Source of the DNA: Calothrix membranacea FACHB-236
GTDB lineage: Bacteria; Cyanobacteriota; Cyanobacteriia; Cyanobacteriales; Nostocaceae
Reading direction: 5' to 3'
Assembly (NCBI RefSeq): GCF_014696315.1
Contig: NZ_JACJPX010000037.1
Span: 1-64,000 of the forward strand
DNA length: 64,000 nucleotides
Positions 17,929-25,126 of the stretch are shown in pieces (position 1 is the stretch's first letter; each line of letters starts with the position of its first letter). The position numbers and the translations under genes were made by a program. The notes below the pieces were generated by a model. It had not been told where the DNA came from. It saw nothing but the letters and a program-made list of their open reading frames with translations, and ran no database searches.

Positions 17929-18493
17929 GCGTGTTTACAATGGCTATGCGGTGCTTGACCAGCAGAAATGTTTGGCTCATCTACGCCGTCACTTCAAAAA
18001 ACTAATTCAACTTCCAGGTCTTCACAACCAAGCTATTGGTGAAGCATTTGTTGATTTAATTGATGAAGCTTTTAGAAATTATGCTCGATGGTTTGAAACT
18101 CTTGACTGCGCCCGCTATAACGATTGGGTTAATCAATTCAAATCTAAATTACAACAAACACTTGATGACTGGATTAACTTAGCCGGAGCTACAGCAGGAA
18201 ACCTCTTACGTTCCTTGCGCGATAAAGCCTCCCAATGGTGGTATTTCCTTGACAACCCTGAAATTCCTCCTGATAACAATCAAGCCGAACGCTCACTACG
18301 TTTGGCTGTGACAAAACGTAAAGTTAGTGGTGGTTCCCGTTCAATGGAGCGGTTTCAACATACTGCCAATTTGTTGACGGTGGTTCAAACCTGTCGTCGT
18401 CAAAGTAGGTCTGTTCTTGATTTTTTTGTGCAAGCACTACTTGCTGACTCTATTAATTGTCAGTCTCGCCCTTCCCTAGTTCCTCAATTTTAG
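17921..18493 (+). pseudogene. IS66 transposase, C-terminal part after the frameshift
   Basis: 190 residues read in the frame one base on from the N-terminal part. It continues the catalytic core (R-V-Y-N-G-Y-A-V-L-D-Q-Q-K-C-L-A-H-L-R-R-H) and holds the catalytic Glu in DNNQAERSLR, with the usual R-K-V-S-G-G-S-R-S end. The two pieces overlap by 8 bp, which points to a single-base insertion near 17920-17930. The element is therefore probably unable to move by itself unless ribosomes slip there. Confidence 0.85.
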
Positions 18494-18507
18494 ACCTGAA
18501 TCCTTAC

Positions 18508-18515
18508 ATGAAAAC
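18508..18515. repeat. Right 8-bp target-site duplication, including the thioesterase ATG
   Basis: ATGAAAAC directly after the right inverted repeat. It is at once the second copy of the IS66 target site and the first eight bases of the thioesterase coding sequence. Confidence 0.85.
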
Positions 18516-19275
18516 AAACATATCAAGTTACAACTCTTGGGTAATTTGCCCTAAACCAAATCCTTTAGCTGTTTTGCGTCTATTTTGCTTTCCTTATGCG
18601 GGTGGTAGTTCTTTTATTTTTCGTACTTGGTCTGACTATCTCCCACAATCTCTAGAAGTGTGTGCCATTGAGCTTCCTGGTCGAGGAAGGCAAATAAAGT
18701 TACCACTATTTAGTCACATAGAACCGCTTGTGGATGCGATCTCCTCAGCAATCCAACCGTATTTAGACAAGCCATTTGCCTTCTTTGGTCACAGTATGGG
18801 AGGTTTGGTAAGCTTTGAGCTAGCGCGTCTACTTCGCAAAAGGTATGATATTCTCCCAGATCACTTGTTTATATCTGGTCGTCGTGCGCCACAAATTCCC
18901 GAGCCTGATGCACCAATTCATAACCTTCCAGAACCTGCTTTTATAGAAGAACTGCGCCATCTCAATGGTACACCACGAGCAGTATTAGAGAATGGAGAAT
19001 TAATGCAGCTATTTCTGCCAATACTAAGAGCTGATTTTGCAGTTTTGGCAACTTATATTTATAGTCCCGAACCACCTTTAGAATGCCAAATTACTGTTTT
19101 TGGTGGGCTACAAGATTCAAAAGTTAGTTATGACGAACTACAAGTATGGAAAGAGCAAACAAAAAGTAATTTTAATTTGCATATGTTTCCCGGCGATCAC
19201 TTCTTTATACATTCTGACCAATGTCTTCTAATAGAAAATTTAACTAAATATTTGCTACATGAGTTGCCAGGATAA
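18508..19275 (+). CDS. Type II thioesterase (alpha/beta hydrolase) of NRPS/PKS pathways
   Basis: 255 residues from the ATG at 18508. The family pattern is clear: L-F-C-F-P-Y-A-G-G-S near residue 25, C-A-I-E-L-P-G-R-G-R, the nucleophile elbow FFGHSMGGLV (Ser near 93), D-F-A-V-L-A-T-Y, and the catalytic His in PGDHFFIH near 230. Such enzymes remove misloaded or stalled acyl groups from carrier proteins. It is the only thioesterase in the window and presumably edits the NRPS/PKS line at 28.7 kb. An IS66 element sits immediately before its start codon, so its original promoter and ribosome binding site are displaced; transcription may now come from the element or be lost. The 17 codons upstream in frame belong to the IS end. 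Confidence 0.9.
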   Translation: MKTNISSYNSWVICPKPNPLAVLRLFCFPYAGGSSFIFRTWSDYLPQSLEVCAIELPGRGRQIKLPLFSHIEPLVDAISSAIQPYLDKPFAFFGHSMGGLVSFELARLLRKRYDILPDHLFISGRRAPQIPEPDAPIHNLPEPAFIEELRHLNGTPRAVLENGELMQLFLPILRADFAVLATYIYSPEPPLECQITVFGGLQDSKVSYDELQVWKEQTKSNFNLHMFPGDHFFIHSDQCLLIENLTKYLLHELPG

Positions 19276-19321
19276 CTTTTATGTTTCCCTAAACGACTAA
19301 GCTGAGATTTATCTTTAATAA

Positions 19322-19507
19322 TTAGTCCGTTATGAGGGTGGCGATCGCTCTCCTTTGATTTGGCACTACAATCATTTTCCTGAACATTAAGTTTGTCAAT
19401 ACTTCATGAAATTTACAGTCTCTCGCTTCTGGATTGGTTTGAATAAATTCTGTAATAACGGTAATTTTTTCGGCTTTTTGTTGGAGTTCTAATAAAAAAA
19501 ATTGCAT
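19322..19507 (-). pseudogene. Small open frame, possibly an IS630-type transposase N-terminal fragment
   Basis: 61 codons. The first half (MQFFLLELQQKAEKI, then V-I-T-E-F-I-Q-T-N-P-E-A-R-D) resembles the helical start of cyanobacterial IS630-type transposase first frames, where K-R-A-L-A-V would normally follow. Here the sequence diverges after that point and stops. I therefore read it as a fragment, not a working gene. It could instead be a small protein acting with the palindrome 14 bp upstream of its start. The surrounding 336 bp hold nothing else apart from that palindrome. Confidence 0.35.
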
Positions 19508-19520
19508 CTTATACCTGAAT

Positions 19521-19544
19521 AGTACAATTCCGTATAATTGTACT
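19521..19544. promoter_or_regulatory. Perfect 9-bp inverted repeat, operator- or IS-end-like
   Basis: AGTACAATT (19521-19529) and AATTGTACT (19536-19544) are perfect arms with a 6-bp spacer. The site lies 68 bp upstream of the siderophore-binding protein gene and 14 bp upstream of the small leftward frame. It may be a dimeric regulator site or the remains of a transposon end. Confidence 0.4.
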
Positions 19545-19611
19545 ACTTGTTTGTAAATTAAATAGGATTGCTATAGCTGCTTAATTTCCACAGTGATTGC
19601 TAAACTAGACA

Positions 19612-20592
19612 ATGATAAATAAACGCTGGTATAAACAGATCAAATTTTTCTTTCTAATAACCATCAGTGTAATTTACCTTAAAGGTTGCTATGGTTTTTC
19701 ACCTCAACAAATATACTCCTCAAATGTAAATCCAATAAAAGCAGAATGCCGAAAAATTAAGCATGAGTTAGGGGAAAGCTGTATCCCTTTCCATCCTCAA
19801 CGTATAGTTGTGACTGACATAGATAGTTTAGAATCACTAGTAGCTTTGGATTTAAAACCAATAGCAACAACGATTCCAAATCGGGTTGGGCATAAAGTAA
19901 GTATATTAAAAGATAAAATTGATGAAATTACTTATTTAGGTAAGGAAACTCAGATAAATATTGAAAAAATTGTTCAATTAAATCCAGATTTAATTTTAGG
20001 TTTGTGGATATCTCCCCAAGATTATCAATTGTTTTCTCAAATAGCTCCAACAGTTTCAATAAGTTTTACAGAAACTGGTTGGAAAAAAACTTTTAAACAG
20101 ATTGCTGAAGTAGTAGATAAAAGTCAAGAAGCAGAAAACTTACTAAAGCGATACCAACAAAGAATTGTAAAATTAAAATTAGAGTTTGCTCAAAAAGTCG
20201 GCAAGCCAGAAATTTGCATAATGCGATTTTATACTGACTTCAAATTTACCCAATTTCTTAACACATTATCATTTCCTGTTAGTATTTTGGAAGAGTTAAA
20301 TTTGTCTATTCCCCTGGACCAACTTCAAGTTAGTAATTCAAAGGTAAGTTATGATAATGTTAGTTTAGAACGTGTAAACCTGTTAGAAGCAGATGCAATG
20401 TTTATCGCACTAGACCCAGGTGCAGAAGAAAATTTGCAAAAATACCAAAATAGTCCTCTATGGCAAACGCTAAATGTAGTAAAAGAAAATCGAGTATATA
20501 CTGTTGATTCAGGTTACTGGGTCTTTGGCACTATCTTGTCAGCAAATGCCGTTTTAGATGACCTTGTTAAATATTTATTGTCAGCCTCATAA
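19612..20592 (+). CDS. Siderophore-binding periplasmic lipoprotein (FecB/FhuD-like ABC substrate-binding)
   Basis: 326 residues. The start is a basic stretch, a hydrophobic core, and the lipobox L-K-G-C (Cys26), so the protein is tethered to the outer face of the inner membrane. The domain is a TroA-type iron-siderophore binding fold: FHPQRIVVTDIDSLESLVAL, then K-P-I-A-T-T-I-P-N-R, I-E-K-I-V-Q-L-N-P-D-L-I-L-G, a long connecting helix, and late L-E-A-D-A-M-F-I-A-L-D. Such proteins hand ferric siderophores to an FecCD/FhuBC permease; no permease or ATPase gene is in this window. It lies 36 bp before the reductase gene, as part of an iron-uptake operon. Confidence 0.85.
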   Translation: MINKRWYKQIKFFFLITISVIYLKGCYGFSPQQIYSSNVNPIKAECRKIKHELGESCIPFHPQRIVVTDIDSLESLVALDLKPIATTIPNRVGHKVSILKDKIDEITYLGKETQINIEKIVQLNPDLILGLWISPQDYQLFSQIAPTVSISFTETGWKKTFKQIAEVVDKSQEAENLLKRYQQRIVKLKLEFAQKVGKPEICIMRFYTDFKFTQFLNTLSFPVSILEELNLSIPLDQLQVSNSKVSYDNVSLERVNLLEADAMFIALDPGAEENLQKYQNSPLWQTLNVVKENRVYTVDSGYWVFGTILSANAVLDDLVKYLLSAS

Positions 20593-20628
20593 CAGATATT
20601 GACTGGGAATTATACAAAAATTTTCTAG

Positions 20629-21507
20629 ATGTCACAATCACTCATTTCCTCCAACGTGCGTAATTTTGTAGAAGAAATATTTAGCCACGCTCAAAGTAGT
20701 TTAGATAATTTCTATACTGAGTGCATGATCTTGACTCAGCCTCCTGATGATGCTGAGGTTATGCCTCTGAATGATTACTTACAACCAGAAACACTTCTAT
20801 CTGTTATTAAAGCCAGATCTGAGTACGACAAAACCCAAGATATTCGCATTTCTGCATCTATATGGAACAAAGTTTATAGCTGGACAATATTACCAGGTGT
20901 TTTAGCATTGATGACTTGGGCTGGTGTAGGGCTAGATGCTGGGCTGGAGAATGTAAGTTTGATTTTGGAAGAAGGTCAACCCAAAGCAGTATGGTTTCAC
21001 GATCTGAGTCGGACTGTCATTTATCCAAAGCGATCGCCTATTCCAATCCCTAAAGACTATCCAGGAAAAATAGTAAACAGTGTTGATGATTTACACCAAG
21101 CAGTATTTACTGGTTTGTTCCAACGAAACTTAGCACCAATGATAGACCGCGTTCATAGTTTAACTAAACTCTCCAAAAAAACTATGTGGGGAAATGCGGT
21201 TAATGCCTCGGAAGGACAGTTTGCCGAACTAAGCCAGTACGCTAACCCAGAAGCAATACAAACAGATTATTCGGTCTTATATGAACAACCTTACAGTGTA
21301 GTCATACCAGGTCGTAATCCCCTCTACAACTTGATCCGCACCGAACAACTCCATGAAACTAATTTACCCAGCAAACTCACTGTTAGACTTACTTGCTGTT
21401 TGTATGCTTTCATTCCTCCATACGATGAAAAATGTCCTAACTGTCCTTTGATAGAAACCCTCGAACGAATTGCACTTATGAAACAAGAGTTGCTCGAAGA
21501 TAAGTAG
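20629..21507 (+). CDS. FhuF-like [2Fe-2S] ferric-siderophore reductase
   Basis: 292 residues, cytoplasmic. The decisive feature is the C-terminal cysteine set TCCLYAFIPPYDEKCPNCPL (C-C-x10-C-x2-C, about residues 261-276), the iron-sulfur ligand pattern of FhuF-type reductases. Upstream parts are weakly conserved (YSWTILPGVLALMTWAGVGL near 84, M-W-G-N-A-V-N-A-S near 185). Members reduce Fe(III) in imported siderophores so that the metal is released. It follows the binding protein directly, which fits the pathway binding protein, permease (elsewhere), reductase. Confidence 0.85.
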   Translation: MSQSLISSNVRNFVEEIFSHAQSSLDNFYTECMILTQPPDDAEVMPLNDYLQPETLLSVIKARSEYDKTQDIRISASIWNKVYSWTILPGVLALMTWAGVGLDAGLENVSLILEEGQPKAVWFHDLSRTVIYPKRSPIPIPKDYPGKIVNSVDDLHQAVFTGLFQRNLAPMIDRVHSLTKLSKKTMWGNAVNASEGQFAELSQYANPEAIQTDYSVLYEQPYSVVIPGRNPLYNLIRTEQLHETNLPSKLTVRLTCCLYAFIPPYDEKCPNCPLIETLERIALMKQELLEDK

Positions 21508-21546
21508 AACGAGGTGAAAAACCAAACTATGTAAAGTAAAGATAAA

Positions 21547-21570
21547 TACATACATACATACATACATACA
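21547..21570. repeat. Tetranucleotide microsatellite (TACA)6
   Basis: Six tandem TACA units 40 bp after the reductase stop and just before the transposase remnant. It is non-coding; no downstream frame would be switched by its length. Confidence 0.85.
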
Positions 21571-21599
21571 TAGAATACGTCTACAAAGGTAACAGTGGT

Positions 21600-22283
21600 A
21601 TGGGTAGCCGTTTAAGGGTATTTCTGACTAGAGAGCAAGATAAAACTCTGTTGAACCTGAGAACAGCAGATGTACCCCAGAAGGTGAAAGACCGAGCCGA
21701 AGTAATTAGATTGAGCGCACGGTTGGTATGTAGAGAAGATAGCAGCACACTTTAACTGGACTGCCCAAACAGTCAGAGAAGTGTTGTATGGATGGGGAGA
21801 GTTAGGCTTAGAGAGGCTTTGAGAGAAACCAGGGCGGGTAGGAAAATCAAGGTGGGTGGAAGCTGATATGTTGTTCTTAGAAGAATGTTTGGAGAAAGAA
21901 CCACGTACATATAACAGTGTTCAGTTAGCTCAAAAATTAGAACAAGAACGCTCCGTGAAATTAAGTCCTGACTGGTTAAGACAGGTACTTAAAAAAAAGG
22001 GAGCCAGACTGGACATATTCGTGTCATAGTGCAGGACAACGGCCCAATACATAGATTTAAAGAAGTACAGCAATTATGGTCAAAGTGGGAAGCATTGGCT
22101 TTGTAAATTTTCTTTTTACCTAAATATTGCTCCTAGATGAACCCGATTGAATTGGAATGGCAACACCTGAAAAAAGATGAACTCACCGCAAAAAGTTTTG
22201 AGGATGAATTAGACCTTGACGGTATCTGTGATTTATGGAGTTCAAACAAGAGGAGAAAAGGGAAACTACAGTACACAATATGA
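21600..22283 (+). pseudogene. Degenerate IS630-type transposase
   Basis: Successive pieces of one transposase can be read by changing frame. They are MGSRLRVFLTREQDKTLL with V-K-D-R-A-E-V-I-R-L-S-A-R; after a frameshift W-Y-V-E-K-I-A-A-H-F-N-W-T-A-Q-T-V-R; then an internal TGA, and R-T-Y-N-S-V-Q-L-A-Q-K-L-E-Q. A deletion of the catalytic middle follows, then VIVQDNGPIHRFKEVQQLW, another stop, and M-N-P-I-E-L-E-W-Q-H-L-K-K-D-E-L. At least two stops, one frameshift and one large deletion are present, so it is dead. It separates the reductase from the MFS gene, which probably once formed a tighter operon. Confidence 0.8.
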
Positions 22284-22573
22284 CAAATTTAACTCTAATT
22301 CTTATGCTTAATTTTTGGTTACATACTTGTAAATTTTATCCCTGACTTACTTAGTTGAAATAACACGGGCAAGGGCGCATAGGTGTAGGTATGCAAAACT
22401 CTTACACCTTATACCATTCCTATATGAAGATGCAGAGAAATCACCTTAATAAGAGGGGTTGGCAAGAGTCGAAATCATGTATGGCTTTACAGAGAATTGG
22501 TATTGTAACAGATTTTAACAGACAATCGTTGTGTGTAATTCCTGACTAATTTAATCACTAAAGAATACTAAAC
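22284..22573. other. Gene-free interval before the MFS transporter gene
   Basis: 290 AT-rich bp with no coding content that I can support. It presumably contains the promoter of the MFS gene, since the transposase remnant separates that gene from the upstream iron genes. I see no clear Fur-box-like sequence in it. Confidence 0.4.
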
Positions 22574-23899
22574 ATGCCACAACAACCAAACTCTAACAGT
22601 ATGCGTAATTTTATAATCGTCTGTCTTGGTCAGCTTGTATCTACTATCGGTAGCAGTATGACCACTTTTGCGATTGAAATTTGGGCTTGGGAAATTACAG
22701 GTAAAGCAACCACCCTAACTCTAGTGGGTTTTTTCAGTTTGCTTCCTAGTATTATCATTACCCCTATCAGTGGTGTCATTGTAGATCGCTTTAATCGCAA
22801 GTTATTGATGATGGTAGGTGATACAGTAGCAGTTCTCACTACTGTGATGATTTTAATATTATATCTCACCAATAATTTACAAATTTGGCATTTTTATCTT
22901 ACAGGTACTATTGTCGGGACTTTCAATCAATTTCAGTCTTTGGCATACTCATCATCAGTATCACTGATGATTCCTAAAAAACACTATACCCGCGCTATTA
23001 GTTTAGAGTTTTTGACTGGTTACGGCAGCAATATTATTGCACCAGCTTTAGCTGGATATCTTTACACAATTATTGGTTTTTTAGGAATTTGGCTAATTGA
23101 TATTTTTACTTTTGCGATCGCCATTAGCAGCTTATTATTCGTAAATATTCCTCAACCGACACCCGAAAATGAAAAAATGGTCAATATTTGGCAAGATTGG
23201 GGATTTGGTTGGCACTACATTACTAGACGCAAAAGTTTACTGGCACTTTTATTAGTTAATTTATTATTTTGGCTACCTCATGATATTGGTGAATCCATAT
23301 ACTCACCAATGATTTTGTCACGGACAAATAACAATGCTTTAGTATTAGGTAGTTTGGCTTCTGCTGCTGGTTTTGGCGGTGTCATGGGAGCAATAATTCT
23401 TAGCACCTGGGGTGGTTTTAGAAGTAAAATAACAGGTGTTTTATTTGGGATGATTGGTGCAGGTTTAAGCAAAACTGTTTTTGGTTTAGGTAGAACTCCT
23501 TGGGTTTGGATTCCTGCACAATTTTGCTCATCATTCAATTTTCCTTTAAATGGAAGTTCTGATAGTGCTATTTGGTTAGCTAAAGTACCTCCTAATTTAC
23601 AAGGAAGAGTTTTTGCAGCGCGATCGCTAGTTTTACAAGGAGCTGCTGCGGTAGGCTATTTAATAGCAGGGCCTTTGGCAGATAACGTTTTCACACCTGC
23701 ATTAGAATCAGACGGTCTTCTGGTCGGTATCTTAGGAGGATTAGTGGGGACTAGCAATGGTGCAGGAATAGCCCTTTTATATATAATTTGTGCCGTGTGT
23801 ATGTTACTAGTTGGTTTAATAGGGTTTTTTGTACCTATACTGCGGAATATAGAAACTATTGTGCCAGACCATGATGCAGAGTATAGTCAGTTGAAATAA
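22574..23899 (+). CDS. Major facilitator superfamily transporter, probable siderophore exporter
   Basis: 441 residues with about 12 hydrophobic helices. The N-terminal half has G-Q-L-V-S-T-I-G-S-S-M-T-T-F-A-I-E-I and the inter-helix motif GVIVDRFNRKLLMM (the MFS motif-A equivalent). The C-terminal half includes P-P-N-L-Q-G-R-V-F-A-A-R-S, seen in the MFS_3/EntS-like group that contains siderophore exporters. The 12-bp gap to the convergent PepSY gene means their transcripts meet end to end. Export of the finished siderophore by this protein is inferred from family and setting; drug efflux would look the same. Confidence 0.8.
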   Translation: MPQQPNSNSMRNFIIVCLGQLVSTIGSSMTTFAIEIWAWEITGKATTLTLVGFFSLLPSIIITPISGVIVDRFNRKLLMMVGDTVAVLTTVMILILYLTNNLQIWHFYLTGTIVGTFNQFQSLAYSSSVSLMIPKKHYTRAISLEFLTGYGSNIIAPALAGYLYTIIGFLGIWLIDIFTFAIAISSLLFVNIPQPTPENEKMVNIWQDWGFGWHYITRRKSLLALLLVNLLFWLPHDIGESIYSPMILSRTNNNALVLGSLASAAGFGGVMGAIILSTWGGFRSKITGVLFGMIGAGLSKTVFGLGRTPWVWIPAQFCSSFNFPLNGSSDSAIWLAKVPPNLQGRVFAARSLVLQGAAAVGYLIAGPLADNVFTPALESDGLLVGILGGLVGTSNGAGIALLYIICAVCMLLVGLIGFFVPILRNIETIVPDHDAEYSQLK

Positions 23900-23911
23900 T
23901 CAACAATCGCG

Positions 23912-25045
23912 CTAACTTGAATGAGGCTTAACCATAACATCTTTTTGTTTGCTTTTACGGTAACGATACCGATACATAATCAGACTAGTAACAAAAAGAA
24001 TCGTAGGAGCAAGACCAACAAAAACATAAATAATCCGGCTGGTTAGCCCCCAAAAAATACCATAGTGTAAATATTCAAAGGCAGCGAGTATACTGTTTGC
24101 TATTGGTAATTTAACACTATTAATTACACGCAATACTTGACCACTATACTGATCTAAATACACTCCGCTTTCTCCGTAAACTATTAATTCATGATTTTGA
24201 CGTTTACGGATGAAAACAGCGTCTTCTGGTTTGCTAGGAATGCTCACTGAAAATGTCGCTGCATTAGGAAAAATAGTTTGGGAAATTTGCAGCAGTTGAG
24301 ATAATTTTAAAGGAGCTTGATTAGCAATAGGTTTAGAAGTAACTTCTGGTAGCTGGGGAGTAAAAGTAACTGCGTAAATTATAGGATATGACCAATTAGA
24401 AAAATTCCAGCAGAAACCTGTAAAAGCAGTAAAAGCAAGAAAGATTGCCGTAAAAATTCCTGCTACCTTGTGAATATCAAAATTAACTCGTTTGGGATGA
24501 GCATTCCACTTAATTTTGAATCCAGAAATTAGTTTACGCCAACCAGTCCATAATATTAAACCTGTAATGCACAGAATGAATAATAATAGTCCAGTGATCC
24601 CAATAAGAATTTCGCCATTTCTACCTAGTAAAAGACCATAGTGGAGTCTAAGGACTAACCTTTCAAAGCTAGAATCAGACTCATTCCAACCCATTACCGC
24701 ACCAGTGTACGGATGAATAAATATCCGAGTTAGTTGATAAGTTGCATCAAAAAGACCCACTTCGTAAGGTGAACTATAATTAGTAGGCAAGCTAATTCGG
24801 TCGAATTTAAGATCAGGATGATTAGCACTGGCAGATTTGGCTGTTTCTAAAACAGCATCAATAGAAACCATTTTTTCCTGAGGCACTATATATCCAACTT
24901 GCCGAGCAATGAGAAACTGCTCAATTTCAGGCTTAAATATTAAAAGGCTGCCTGTCAAACCAACAAAAACTATTAATAGTCCTACTGCTAAACCAATATA
25001 GCGATGCAGCATGAAGGCTATGTCACGGAATTTGCGAGTTTTCAT
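23912..25045 (-). CDS. PepSY-associated transmembrane (PiuB-like) protein
   Basis: 377 residues with four main membrane helices (about 12-35, 145-170, 195-220 and 335-360). The N-terminus F-M-L-H-R-Y-I-G-L-A-V-G-L and the periplasmic strands with I-H-P-Y-T-G-A-V-M-G-W are typical of PepSY_TM/PiuB proteins. Conserved His residues sit in or near helices (HRYIG, R-L-H-Y-G, FDIHKVAGIF, Y-L-H-Y-G), possible haem or metal ligands. Family members are often next to TonB receptors and are thought to act in ferric-siderophore reduction or iron release. It lies 81 bp downstream of the receptor gene on the same strand, so the two are likely one transcript. Confidence 0.85.
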   Translation of the reverse strand: MKTRKFRDIAFMLHRYIGLAVGLLIVFVGLTGSLLIFKPEIEQFLIARQVGYIVPQEKMVSIDAVLETAKSASANHPDLKFDRISLPTNYSSPYEVGLFDATYQLTRIFIHPYTGAVMGWNESDSSFERLVLRLHYGLLLGRNGEILIGITGLLLFILCITGLILWTGWRKLISGFKIKWNAHPKRVNFDIHKVAGIFTAIFLAFTAFTGFCWNFSNWSYPIIYAVTFTPQLPEVTSKPIANQAPLKLSQLLQISQTIFPNAATFSVSIPSKPEDAVFIRKRQNHELIVYGESGVYLDQYSGQVLRVINSVKLPIANSILAAFEYLHYGIFWGLTSRIIYVFVGLAPTILFVTSLIMYRYRYRKSKQKDVMVKPHSS

Positions 25046-25126
25046 TATGGTAGCCTTTTAGTTAATTGAGAACTATACTATTCAACCCGTTTCTTAGTCT
25101 TACTTAAAGATTGTTCATTACCCAAA

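Larger units (their letters stand above)
16960..18507 (+). mobile_element. IS66-family insertion sequence (single-transposase type)
   Basis: 1548 bp bounded by perfect 14-bp inverted repeats GTAAGGATTCAGGT (16960-16973) and ACCTGAATCCTTAC (18494-18507). They begin with GTAA as in the IS66 family. Both ends are flanked by ATGAAAAC. It carries only the large transposase gene (TnpC type), here broken by a frameshift, with no tnpA or tnpB, as in the ISBst12-like subgroup. The complete ends and exact target duplication show a fairly recent insertion. Confidence 0.9.

Noticed and set aside
21547-21570. Phase-variable control by the (TACA)6 repeat
   Set aside because: The repeat is not inside a gene or between visible promoter boxes, so a switch cannot be argued.
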